This document shows, piece after piece, positions 50,872 to 59,270 of a DNA stretch of 61,817 nucleotides; within the stretch, counting starts at the first letter, position 1, and the number at the start of each line of letters is the position of its first letter. Position numbers and translations under genes: made by a program. The notes under the pieces were generated by a model. The model had not been told where the DNA came from. It was given only the letters and a program-made list of their open reading frames with translations, and did no database searches. Source of the stretch: Actinomycetota bacterium (GTDB lineage Bacteria; Actinomycetota; Geothermincolia; Geothermincolales; RBG-13-55-18); contig QZKE01000089.1 of assembly GCA_003598015.1 (NCBI GenBank), positions 1 to 61,817 on the forward strand. The letters are read 5' to 3'.

Positions 50872-52170
50872 ATGAAGGTCCTGATGATCAGCGATAACCG
50901 TTGCCGGGAGAACCTCATCCCCTACCCGCTGGGTATAGCCTGTATCGCCGCCGCGGCGAAGCAGGCCGGCTACGAGGTCTCGTGCCTCGACCTCATGTTC
51001 TCCAGCGATCCCGGCGCGGATACGCTCGAGCGCATCCAAGCTATCGAGCCCGACTGCATAGGGCTGTCCGTGCGTAACATCGATAATCAGGACAGCGGCG
51101 CGAACGAGTTCTATGTTCCCGCCGCGAAGGAGATCGCCGATGCCGCGAAAAGCGGGAGCCGAGCGCCCATCGTCCTGGGCGGAGCCGGCTTTACCATCTT
51201 CCCCCTGGAATGTCTGGAGTATATGGACCTGGAGATGGGTATCGTGGGCGAGGGCGAGAGATCCTTCGTCGAGCTCCTGGCTCGTCTGGAGGCCGGCGCC
51301 GCGGTCGACGATATGGCGGGTCTGGCGCTGCGCCGCGGCGGAGCGAGCCGGATAAACCCACCCGGTCCCCACGCCTGGCCCGGCCTTTTTCCGCCCCCCG
51401 ATCGCGAACTCTTCGACGTCACCCGTTACGATTGGAAGCCCGGCGAAACGCCGCCCTTCGTCGCCAACCTGCAGTCACGGCGCGGCTGTCACATGCGCTG
51501 TATCTATTGCAGCTCGCCCACGGTTGAGGGCCGAGTGGTGCGCGTGCGCGAGCCGGGAAAGGTAGCCGACGAGCTCGCTTCACTGGAAAAAGACTACGGC
51601 ATAAGCCTGGCCTCCTTTGTGGACTCCCTCTTCAACTACCCCGCGGACTATACCAGGGAGCTCTGCCGGGAGATCATCTCGAGAAAGCTGACCCTGCGCT
51701 GGATCGCCAACCTCAATCCACTGTATTGCGAGCATGAGACGATGGCGCTCATGAGGGAGGCCGGGTGCGCCGGCATCAGCATCGGCAACGAGAGCGGCTC
51801 CGAGGACATCCTGCAGTCCCTGAAGAAGGGATTTACCAGGAAAGAGGTGATCGAGGCCGTCAAGGATGCCAAGGAGCTGGGCTTTCGCATCAATTGCTTC
51901 CTCCTGCTGGGTGGACCCGGGGAGAACGAGAAGACGGTCAAGGAGAGCGTGGAGCTCATGCTGGAACTGGCTCCGGATATGGTTGGCGTGACGGTTGGCA
52001 TCAGGATATATCCCGGCTGCGAGATGCACGCTATCGCCCTGCGCGAAGGAGTGATAGCTCCCGGCCAGAACCTGCTTTACCCCACCTTCTATATCTCCCG
52101 GGAGACGGAGCCGTGGTTGTATCCCTATATGCGCGAGCTATGCGACGCGCATGCGGGATGGAACCTCTGA
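50872..52170 (+). CDS. Radical SAM protein with N-terminal B12-binding domain
   Basis: 432 residues. N-terminal cobalamin-binding-like Rossmann region: IPYPLGIACIAAAAKQAGYEVSCLDLM, PDCIGLSVRNID and IVLGGAGFTIFPLECL. Cluster motif CHMRCIYC (CX3CX2C) at about residue 203, then SFVDSLFNYPADYTRELC and a late FLLLGGPGENEKT. This is the BchE/P-methylase-like B12-radical SAM class, acting on unactivated carbons (methyl transfer, ring formation). Upstream GAGAGCAGG is a fair ribosome site. Substrate unknown. Confidence 0.88.
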   Translation: MKVLMISDNRCRENLIPYPLGIACIAAAAKQAGYEVSCLDLMFSSDPGADTLERIQAIEPDCIGLSVRNIDNQDSGANEFYVPAAKEIADAAKSGSRAPIVLGGAGFTIFPLECLEYMDLEMGIVGEGERSFVELLARLEAGAAVDDMAGLALRRGGASRINPPGPHAWPGLFPPPDRELFDVTRYDWKPGETPPFVANLQSRRGCHMRCIYCSSPTVEGRVVRVREPGKVADELASLEKDYGISLASFVDSLFNYPADYTRELCREIISRKLTLRWIANLNPLYCEHETMALMREAGCAGISIGNESGSEDILQSLKKGFTRKEVIEAVKDAKELGFRINCFLLLGGPGENEKTVKESVELMLELAPDMVGVTVGIRIYPGCEMHAIALREGVIAPGQNLLYPTFYISRETEPWLYPYMRELCDAHAGWNL

Positions 52171-52253
52171 TCGAGAGAACAGAACGTGTGCGAGATGCCG
52201 TTGCCAGCATGAGCCCTACGTTTGCCCGCGGTTCGACGCCCGAGGACTCCGCC

Positions 52254-52691
52254 TCACAGGCTGAACCACTTGTGAAAATAGGTTTCGTATACCGCGGCTG
52301 CCTTGCTTTCCGCCCAAAGCTGTAATCCCAGTTTCTTTATCAGGCACAAGTTGAAAATCTTGGTGTTATGCGGCACCTGAGCGGCCCTGTCCGCGTAAGG
52401 ATGCAGGTCGTCGCAGGGGAATTCGGAGCATTCGAAGCAGAAATCTATGTTCTTCTCCTTGGTGCATTTGTAGACACGACAAGGCCCGGATCTGCCAAAG
52501 AACAGCTCGTGGCTTTTCAGGATCCCCTCCTGGTTTCTACAGCCCTTACACAACCATACTTCGGTGGGGATACCGTTCAGCCTCTCGTCCCTCTCCAGCT
52601 TTCGTCTTCCTTTTACATCTTCATTTGCCAGAAAATATCCACAGTTGAAGCAGGCCAGTCCACAGGGGGCGGTCATGCGTAGATAATCCAT
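52254..52691 (-). CDS. DUF3795-type Cys-rich protein
   Basis: 145 residues from the ATG at 52691 (GATGAGGAGTG upstream). APCGLACFNCGYFLAN is the family's N-terminal signature; LCKGCRNQEG, GPCRVYKC and FCFECSEFPCDDL supply more Cys pairs. It resembles the plus-strand 28747 protein only in the Cys framework. It is the last gene after the NadC-like and methyltransferase genes on the same strand and may be part of that operon, perhaps as an Fe-S or metal carrier (inference). Confidence 0.85.
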   Translation of the reverse strand: MDYLRMTAPCGLACFNCGYFLANEDVKGRRKLERDERLNGIPTEVWLCKGCRNQEGILKSHELFFGRSGPCRVYKCTKEKNIDFCFECSEFPCDDLHPYADRAAQVPHNTKIFNLCLIKKLGLQLWAESKAAAVYETYFHKWFSL

Positions 52692-52708
52692 GTTTTCACT
52701 CCTCATCC

Positions 52709-53539
52709 CTACGATTCCGCGACATCTACGACCTCGAGGCGCATGTCCAGGAACGGCGCATCGGCGATCTCGCGTCCCGTATCGACCATATCGATGTCCT
52801 GTCCCTTCAATTTACGCAAGTCCTTGAGTGTGATGTTGCCACCAAAGGCGACCTTGACCTTTTTGCGCAGACCGGCGCGCTCCAATTCGTAGGTCACCTC
52901 CATGACGTCGAGCTGGACTCCCGTATCCACGAAGATAATGCCCGCGCCGCTTTCAGCCGCCTCCAGGGCTTCTTTGATAATGCTTGCTTGCTTTCCTTTG
53001 ATCTGGACCACTGCCGTCTGGCCTTCCGCCACCCTCGTGACGGCCTCGATGGCCTGCCTTATACCTCCCAACATCTCGATATGGTTCGCATCGAGATAGA
53101 CGAATGGATCGGCTGCGATATGAGGTAGTGCGCCGCCGGTCACTATCGCCTGGCGGACGGCCTCGTTATACGCCGGCGGCATCTTCTTCCAGGCGCTGCA
53201 GACTACCTTCGGCTTCCTGCCGGCGGCCTTCACGCAAGCTCGCGCCGCGGTGGCGATACCCGACGGCTTGGCCAGGAGGCCGATGAGCGACTCTCCCGCC
53301 AGCGCTATCTGCCTGGGGGGGCCGGTGAAACGGGCGACCTCCTCGCCCTCCTTGATCTCGCTGCCTTCTTCCCGGATGTTTGCGACGTCAATTCCCAGTT
53401 CATCCCCTCGCGTGCATGCGGCAGCGACACCGGAGAGGATACCCGCCTCATTGGAAACGATGGCAGCCGTCACAGTCCGGTCCGCCATATCGGCGAACAG
53501 TTCCCCGTCTATGTAGGCGATGTTCTCAATGTCCTGCAT
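52709..53539 (-). CDS. NadC/ModD-like phosphoribosyltransferase-fold protein with altered active site
   Basis: 276 residues with the quinolinate phosphoribosyltransferase layout: ARFTGPPRQIALAGESLIGLLAKPSGIAT, the Lys/Arg core, GGALPHIAADPFVYLDANHIEML and the AFGGNITLKDLRKL phosphate loop. Compared with the NadC consensus as I know it, TRKT is AWKK, the HR pair is HI, and KDNH is LDANH, so quinolinate-binding residues are lost. It is probably not an NAD-biosynthesis enzyme. It sits 37 bp downstream of a UROD methyltransferase gene, suggesting a linked substrate or cofactor. ATG at 53539 after GGAGGATCC. Confidence 0.78.
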   Translation of the reverse strand: MQDIENIAYIDGELFADMADRTVTAAIVSNEAGILSGVAAACTRGDELGIDVANIREEGSEIKEGEEVARFTGPPRQIALAGESLIGLLAKPSGIATAARACVKAAGRKPKVVCSAWKKMPPAYNEAVRQAIVTGGALPHIAADPFVYLDANHIEMLGGIRQAIEAVTRVAEGQTAVVQIKGKQASIIKEALEAAESGAGIIFVDTGVQLDVMEVTYELERAGLRKKVKVAFGGNITLKDLRKLKGQDIDMVDTGREIADAPFLDMRLEVVDVAES

Positions 53540-53576
53540 GGATCCTCCTCCGCCCTATCCTGAGCCTGCCTGCATG

Positions 53577-54758
53577 TCAGTCGAGTTGCAGGGGATAATG
53601 GCCGTACTTATCCGCCGCCTCCACCATCCAGCGCAGGCGCTCCAGGTTCATGTCGGGGTGGGTATTGGTGGGGGCAACTATGTAGCCACCACCGGCGCCG
53701 GCGTCCCGTATGGCCTGCCGCACCGCCGCGAAGACCTCTTCTTTCGGGGCATCAACCAGGATATGGGTGATATCAATGTTGCCCATGAGACAGAGGCGGT
53801 CGCCCACCATCTCCTTGGCCTTAGCCAGTTCCACGCCGGCGGTGGGCTCGAGAGCATGTACGCCATCGAAACCGCAGTCCGCGAACCAGTCGAGAAGGGG
53901 GTAGACGTTGCCGCATGAGTGGATGGTTATCTTCATGCCCAGTGAGTGGGCTGTCTCGGTCATGTGCCGGTAGGCGTCGCCGTAGAGTTCGTCATATGCC
54001 CTGGGGTTGAGCATGGGCCCGGAGCGGTAGGCCAGATCGTCGGTGTACATCACCCCTGGAAGGCCTACGTCCGCGAATGCCTCGATCATCACGCAGTAGA
54101 GGTCCTCGTAGAACCTGACGTAGCGCTTCATGAATTCTTTTTCCTTGCGGATGGCCACCGCGAAGCGGTCAAAGCCCATAGCCTGGGACGTGAGCTCGAA
54201 GAGCCCCCCGCTGAACATGCCGAAGATGAATACGCGGTCCCCGAAGTCCTTCTGCACCTTGGAGTATGCGCGGTGGCTCTTCGCCGGCATCTGGAGGATG
54301 GCCTTCTTGTCCCAGGCGTCCCAGTCCGCAGGGCTGTGTATGAACCCCTCCCTGTACATCGGTGATCCCAGGCTGTAATCCTTGTCGACGATCGTACTGT
54401 AGCACCGTCCGTAGATATCGTACATTGACTTGGAACTCTCGTATCGAAAGATAGGCACATGCATCACCCATGCGGCATCGTAACCCACCGTCACCGCCGC
54501 CTTGGTCTTGTCGTAGGTGAAGGCGTCCATGGTCACGTCGACGATCCTGGATTGATCGATGCGGGGAAAGAGCCAATCGATGATCCTTGCTGTGTAGGGG
54601 TTTACAAACAGATAACCAAGGGGGGGCGCTTTCTTGCCCAGTGCTTCGTAAATAATCCTGTATTCCATGGTCATGTCCATCACGGGCACGCGGTCCGGCT
54701 CGCGCTTTTCCAGCGCCGCGATGACCCTTTCGTGGGTCGGGGGCAATGAAGCTGTCAT
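53577..54758 (-). CDS. Uroporphyrinogen-decarboxylase-family protein (MtaA/CmuA-type methyltransferase-like)
   Basis: 393 residues from the ATG at 54758 (TTGGAGG upstream). HERVIAALEKREPDRVPVMD is the family N-terminus. TDDLAYRSGPMLNPRAY and ITIHSCGNVYPLL give the H-x-C zinc-ligand motif used by corrinoid methyltransferases. GVHALEPTAGVELAKAKEMVGDRLCLMGNIDITHIL follows. No heme genes are near, so a methyl or demethylase role on an O- or N-methyl substrate is more likely than uroporphyrinogen decarboxylation. No corrinoid protein gene is adjacent, which leaves the partner unknown. Confidence 0.85.
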   Translation of the reverse strand: MTASLPPTHERVIAALEKREPDRVPVMDMTMEYRIIYEALGKKAPPLGYLFVNPYTARIIDWLFPRIDQSRIVDVTMDAFTYDKTKAAVTVGYDAAWVMHVPIFRYESSKSMYDIYGRCYSTIVDKDYSLGSPMYREGFIHSPADWDAWDKKAILQMPAKSHRAYSKVQKDFGDRVFIFGMFSGGLFELTSQAMGFDRFAVAIRKEKEFMKRYVRFYEDLYCVMIEAFADVGLPGVMYTDDLAYRSGPMLNPRAYDELYGDAYRHMTETAHSLGMKITIHSCGNVYPLLDWFADCGFDGVHALEPTAGVELAKAKEMVGDRLCLMGNIDITHILVDAPKEEVFAAVRQAIRDAGAGGGYIVAPTNTHPDMNLERLRWMVEAADKYGHYPLQLD

Positions 54759-54818
54759 CCCGATTACCTCCAATTGTATGCGCAATGGCAGATCGGACTA
54801 GTAGATAATATAACACGT

Positions 54819-55026
54819 GGGGTCAGGGAGAGAATGAGGTCAGCCACGGACAAGGGACATCCTCCGCTGACGTCATTGCGAGGAGGCGGAGCCGACGAAG
54901 CAATCTCCTGCGGAGGTTGATCGCGGTCCGGATGAGATCGCTTCGCTAACGGTCGCGATGACGGAAGAACGGCGCTCACGCTCGTTTCGTTCAGCTTCAA
55001 CGTGTCCCATGTCCAGGGCTGACCCC
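54819..55026. repeat. Nested inverted-repeat element F
   Basis: Outer ends GGGGTCAGGG at 54819 and CTGACCCC to 55026 are inverted, with further matching GTCAGCC...GGACA-like arms. Inside, 54871-54963 begins CGTCATTGCGAGGAGGCGGA and ends CGCGATGACG. The inner type I recall as a short repeat found in many unrelated genomes. The element separates the UROD-family gene from the M28 peptidase gene in a 325-bp region (54759-55083) with nothing else recognised. Confidence 0.75.
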
Positions 55027-55083
55027 ATTCATAATCCCTGGTAGACTAGGGCAGGAGGATACGGCCGGAGACAGGGAGGGGCC

Positions 55084-56286
55084 ATGGCAACGGCGGATCG
55101 ATACAGGGACTATATGTACGAGCTGGTGGACCGGGCGGTATCGGATATCGGTCCCCGGGAGTCATGCAGCGAGGAAGAGAAACGGCTGGGCAGCCTCTTC
55201 GCACAGGAGATCAAGCCGGTCTGCGAGCGCGTAGAGGTGGAGGAATTCACCTGCAGTCCTAAGGCTTTTCTGGGCTTCTTCCCCTACCTGGTACTCCTCT
55301 ACCTGGCCGGCGTGGTGCTCTATTATTTCTATCCCCCGGTCTCCGTCATCCTATCCGCCATCGGCATCGCGGTCCTCTTCTACGAGGTCGTCCGCTACCG
55401 CGAGTTTATAGACCCCTTCTTCCCCAAGCGCAAGGGAGAGAACGTAGCCGGTTTCGTGAAACCTAGCGGTGAGACCAGGAAGAGGGTGATCGTCTCGGCG
55501 CATCTCGACTCCGCCTACGAGTTCAAGGTGTGGTACTGGCTGAAAGGTCTTTCCGTCCCGGCCATGATCCTGGCCTTCAGCGCGCCCGTCCTCCTCCTCG
55601 GAGCGAGCCTGGCCCGCACCATCGCGGATTCGTCCGGGGTGCCCGAGAACGCCGTGTACACCGCCCTGGGCATAGCCCTGATCGCGCTCTCCCCCATCGT
55701 GGGGATGTTCTTCTTTTTCCATACCAGGGACGTGGTCCCCGGTGCCATGGACGACATGGCGGGCATTGCCGTGCTGGCGGGGCTGGGCAGATACCTGCAG
55801 GACTCCAGGGGTGGGGGTGGTTTCTATCCCGAGAACACCGAGGTAGTGCTGCTGGCCCTCTCCTCCGAGGAGGCGGGACTGCGGGGAGCCAAGCGTTACG
55901 CCGCCCGGCACAAGAAAGAATACCTGCAGATCCCTACCCATGCCATCTTCCTGGACAATATCACCGACGAGCGTTATCTCACCGTCTTCAAGCGCGAGGT
56001 TTGGTGTGGGGCGAAAATGGACCCCTACCTGATAGAGCTGTCCAGGGAAGCAGCGGCCGCCAACGGCAAGGACATCACCACAACGATAATGGCAGTAGGC
56101 GCCACCGACGCCAGCGCCTTTGTCCGGGAAGACATACCATCCGTGTCCATCTGCTGCTACAATGCCGCCCGGCTGATGCCTAACTACCATACCCGGCACG
56201 ACACAATCGAGAACGTACGGCCCGCGTCCCTGGCGGTGGCCTTACAACTGGTTATCGAGATGATCGGGCGTATCGACCGGGGGTAA
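55084..56286 (+). CDS. M28-family zinc metallopeptidase, membrane-associated
   Basis: 400 residues. Metal ligands: SAHLDS (His-x-Asp), MDDMAG (bridging Asp), SSEEAGLRG (catalytic and ligand Glu), FLDNIT (Asp) and YHTRHDT (His). Two hydrophobic hairpins interrupt the fold: residues ~62-100 (FFPYLVLLYLAGVVLYYF...VSVILSAIGIAVLFYEVV) and ~150-220. This suits a membrane-embedded aminopeptidase. ATG at 55084 after GGGAGGGGCC. Substrate unknown; probably peptide or dipeptide turnover. Confidence 0.87.
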   Translation: MATADRYRDYMYELVDRAVSDIGPRESCSEEEKRLGSLFAQEIKPVCERVEVEEFTCSPKAFLGFFPYLVLLYLAGVVLYYFYPPVSVILSAIGIAVLFYEVVRYREFIDPFFPKRKGENVAGFVKPSGETRKRVIVSAHLDSAYEFKVWYWLKGLSVPAMILAFSAPVLLLGASLARTIADSSGVPENAVYTALGIALIALSPIVGMFFFFHTRDVVPGAMDDMAGIAVLAGLGRYLQDSRGGGGFYPENTEVVLLALSSEEAGLRGAKRYAARHKKEYLQIPTHAIFLDNITDERYLTVFKREVWCGAKMDPYLIELSREAAAANGKDITTTIMAVGATDASAFVREDIPSVSICCYNAARLMPNYHTRHDTIENVRPASLAVALQLVIEMIGRIDRG

Positions 56287-56287
56287 G

Positions 56288-56599
56288 TCAGATATCCATA
56301 TGGGTATCCCCAAAACGTCCCCATTCGTATCCGCAGCCGTTGCAGTGCCAGACCGGGCTGCCGTCCTCGACCACACAACCGCCGAGAACGACCTCGCCCG
56401 CCTCCGCCTGCTCTATCAGTTCGGGACCGGGCAGGCCGTAGACGATGGGTACTACATCGTGAGAGCCGCATTCACCGCACTTCTCTCCACCATCGCCGGC
56501 TGCCTTTGTGCTGCAGCCAGCCATCGGGACTATCATGGCAGTCATTAAGAAGACCGCCACCATGCTTGCCACCACGAATGCCCTTTTTTGTCCATCCAT
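56288..56599 (-). CDS. Small lipoprotein with paired CxxC motifs
   Basis: 103 residues from the ATG at 56599 (AAAGGTG upstream). Signal peptide with lipobox (MAGC), then CGECGSHDVV and WHCNGCGYEW, a possible zinc ribbon outside the membrane. A longer open frame upstream is not used. The stop lies one base from the stop of the convergent M28 peptidase gene. Function unknown. Confidence 0.7.
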   Translation of the reverse strand: MDGQKRAFVVASMVAVFLMTAMIVPMAGCSTKAAGDGGEKCGECGSHDVVPIVYGLPGPELIEQAEAGEVVLGGCVVEDGSPVWHCNGCGYEWGRFGDTHMDI

Positions 56600-56788
56600 T
56601 TTATGCACCTTTGCCACCTTCCCTTCAATCGTCCTGTAGTCGTTCTGACGCTCACCTCCGCAGCCTGGTTTCACCTGTGCTGGCCAGTTTCCTTGAGCTA
56701 CGCATAGTAGCCTGTCAAGCTGCGGATGATTGCTACCGAAGTTGCATAGAGACGGGTAATTCTTTCGCGGATGATGGAGGTCAAGAGA

Positions 56789-57877
56789 ATGAGTGGGGAA
56801 CTTCAAGTAACACCGGAGTTGAGGAAGCAAGCCGCCGAGGAGAACGCCGCCGCTCTCCAGCGTCTCGGCCTGAAGCCGGACGTCGTAGAGGTATGGGAGG
56901 ACGGCTACCGTACCGCCGAGGAAGCGGACGCTTTCGAATGGTGGTACTTCGACGCCCAGCTGGACGACGGCTCCACCGCCGTGATAACCTTCTCCACCAA
57001 ACCGCACACCAAGCCCAAGGGGCCACTCTCACCCGTCGTGCTCATTATTTTCAGGACGCGGGACGGGGAGAGATTCTCTCATGCGCCCAAGTTCGTTCCG
57101 GCCGATCTCTCAGCATCGACCGAGCAATGCGATGTGCGCATCGGGCCCAACTGGGTCCGCGGCGACCTGGCTTCGTACGAACTGCACGTGGAGGCGGAAG
57201 ACATAGCTATCGATCTTTCCCTGCAGCGAGAAGGCCCCTCGTGGCGTCCCGGCGCGGCGGTGAGCTATTTCAATTCCGCGAAGACCAAATATTTCGCCTG
57301 GGTGGTGCCCGTGCCCTACGGAAAGGTGAAGGGGACCATCACGCGAGGGGGGAAACCCGTGGCCGTCCAGGGCACGGTCTATCATGACCACAACTGGGGC
57401 AATGCCGTCATGGGGAATATGCTCGATCACTGGTTCTGGGGGAGAGCACATGTCGGTGATTTCAGCATCATCTTCGCCCAACTGGTCACCATCAAGATAT
57501 TCGGCCTGGGTGGTATCAAGTTGCCCGTTTTCTTCCTGGCCAAGGGAGACCGCATACTCACCGACGATGGGCTGCCCCTTATCCTGGAGACGAGCGACGA
57601 GGTTGATGGCCCCAAGGGCCAGACCTACCCTACCAAGCTCGACTTCCGTTGGGAGGATGAGGGGGGAAAGGTGGAGCTTGCCATCCGCAATCCCAAGCTC
57701 ATCGAGGTACTGGATATGACCGAGGATATGCCCGCATGGAAAAAGCCCCTGGTGCATATCTTCGCCAACCCGCTCTATTACGACTTCGACGCGGAACTGG
57801 AGCTCTCGGTGGACCTCGCAGGAGTGAAAGAGCAGCAGAGCGGGAGGGTCATTTTCGAGAAGATGATATTCCACTGA
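56789..57877 (+). CDS. CrtC/AttH lipocalin-like protein (hydroxyneurosporene synthase-like)
   Basis: 362 residues from the ATG at 56789 (GATGGAGG upstream). N-terminal EADAFEWWYFDAQLDDGS is the hallmark opening, and GTVYHDHNWGNAVMGNMLDHWFWGRAHVG the central box, as in CrtC carotenoid hydratases and AttH-like double-lipocalin proteins. No signal peptide. Substrate is likely a lipophilic isoprenoid or ester; hydration cannot be assumed. Its last 29 bases overlap the convergent geranylgeranyl-reductase-like gene. Confidence 0.82.
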   Translation: MSGELQVTPELRKQAAEENAAALQRLGLKPDVVEVWEDGYRTAEEADAFEWWYFDAQLDDGSTAVITFSTKPHTKPKGPLSPVVLIIFRTRDGERFSHAPKFVPADLSASTEQCDVRIGPNWVRGDLASYELHVEAEDIAIDLSLQREGPSWRPGAAVSYFNSAKTKYFAWVVPVPYGKVKGTITRGGKPVAVQGTVYHDHNWGNAVMGNMLDHWFWGRAHVGDFSIIFAQLVTIKIFGLGGIKLPVFFLAKGDRILTDDGLPLILETSDEVDGPKGQTYPTKLDFRWEDEGGKVELAIRNPKLIEVLDMTEDMPAWKKPLVHIFANPLYYDFDAELELSVDLAGVKEQQSGRVIFEKMIFH

Positions 57878-59120
57878 TATCCCGCATCCACCCGGGCAGG
57901 ACGGCGGCGATGTCGCGCACCACCATCCCCCAGAAAGTGGGGGAATACAGAACCGTACTCTCTTCCTTCCCCGAGAAGGTGGCGGTGTAGTAGTCCACCA
58001 CGTTCCACTTTCCGGGCGGCTTGTGCCGGGTGGACATGGCGAAGAAGAAGTTGGGCTGGATGCCGTTATTCTGCAGGCAGTAGGTCTTTCCCACCACGTA
58101 GAGGGGAAAGAACTGCGCCGTCCTGATCCTGCGGCCATAGCCCTTGAAAGAAAACTCCCCAACCTCCAGGGCCATGACGATCTCCTGTGCCGCGGCCTCC
58201 GCTGAGTCGGCACAGACGCTCAAGCCCTCACCGGTAAACGGGTCCACGCCCAGTTGTTCGCCCACGAAGACAACCCTCTCCCTTGCCCCGGCCTGAAAGG
58301 GAAAATACTCCCGCTCCGGGTAAGGCTTGAAGTGGATATGTGACGGCGCCATCTCCTTTATCTCGGGATGATGCCGCAGGATGGCTGAAAAAGCCTCCCT
58401 CAGCGCGGAGTAGCTTCCCTTGCAGAACGCCCCGCCTGATATACCTGCGTTGATCACCGGCTCTCCATTCTCTCCCAGGGAAGGGAAGAACCATGCATAG
58501 CCGGGTATACCGTATTTGGGGACGCTGAAATCCATCAACATGCTGTCCTCGAGAGACGGGCATCCCTTGTCGCGGGGGAATTCCGTCTGGAGCAGGAGCG
58601 ACTTGCGGCCCCGATGCGGCATTCCGAACCAGACCCTGCTCTTACCGTTCACGCCGTCCGCCCCAACCAGTACTTCGGCGTGATAGGTGTTTCCAGCCCT
58701 GTCCAGCACCGCTATTCCCTTGCGCTCCCGGTATGCTCCGATCACCGGGGTGTGGGTACGCACCTCGGTTCCCCGTTCCGCGGCAGCGGTCAGCAGGAGA
58801 TCGTCGAAGGCGCTGCGCCTGGTGACGAAACACTTGTCGTTGCCAAAGACAGGGTTGCATACCTCTTCCTCGAAATAGACGGAGAACCTGTGTACCGGTA
58901 TCCTGGGTAATCCTTCCAGGGAAACCCCGAGGGAATCCAGCGTGTCCGTCACCCTGCCGCTGACACCTCCACCACACACCTTCTCGCGCGGAAAAGCCTT
59001 GGCTTCGAGCAGCAGAATGTCACCCTCCAACTCGGGCCGCAGACGCAGAAGGGAGAGGGCGGTCAAGGATCCCGCCGGCCCTCCCCCTACGATGACTACC
59101 TTATACTTTTTTGTATCCAT
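57849..59120 (-). CDS. Geranylgeranyl reductase-like FAD oxidoreductase
   Basis: 423 residues. FAD motif VVIVGGGPAGSLTALSLL, the family's AFPREKVCGGGVSGRV, VGADGVNGKSRVWFGMPHR, and VVFVGEQLGVDPFTGEGLSVCADSAEAAAQEI at the second FAD contact. Reduces isoprenoid double bonds (chlorophyll, archaeal lipid or quinone tails in known members). ATG at 59120 after GAGGAAACGGG. With the adjacent CrtC-like gene and the two CrtI-like flavoproteins it suggests isoprenoid or lipid-tail modification in this organism. Confidence 0.88.
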   Translation of the reverse strand: MDTKKYKVVIVGGGPAGSLTALSLLRLRPELEGDILLLEAKAFPREKVCGGGVSGRVTDTLDSLGVSLEGLPRIPVHRFSVYFEEEVCNPVFGNDKCFVTRRSAFDDLLLTAAAERGTEVRTHTPVIGAYRERKGIAVLDRAGNTYHAEVLVGADGVNGKSRVWFGMPHRGRKSLLLQTEFPRDKGCPSLEDSMLMDFSVPKYGIPGYAWFFPSLGENGEPVINAGISGGAFCKGSYSALREAFSAILRHHPEIKEMAPSHIHFKPYPEREYFPFQAGARERVVFVGEQLGVDPFTGEGLSVCADSAEAAAQEIVMALEVGEFSFKGYGRRIRTAQFFPLYVVGKTYCLQNNGIQPNFFFAMSTRHKPPGKWNVVDYYTATFSGKEESTVLYSPTFWGMVVRDIAAVLPGWMRDISGISSSRK

Positions 59121-59270
59121 TCCCGTTTCCTCGTCTCCACTGATGCATCGTGGTATCCGGCTTGCAACTATTCACCATTACTATACAAATTTCGGCAGAT
59201 TGGTCAATAAACCGTAGACGGTATTGCTGCTGTTCCCGACTCCACTGAAGGGCAGGGTCTGGGTGGATAC

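Noticed and set aside
53577-54758. Heme-pathway uroporphyrinogen decarboxylase (hemE)
   Set aside because: The H-x-C zinc-type motif and the gene neighbours favour the methyltransferase branch; no other heme genes are nearby.
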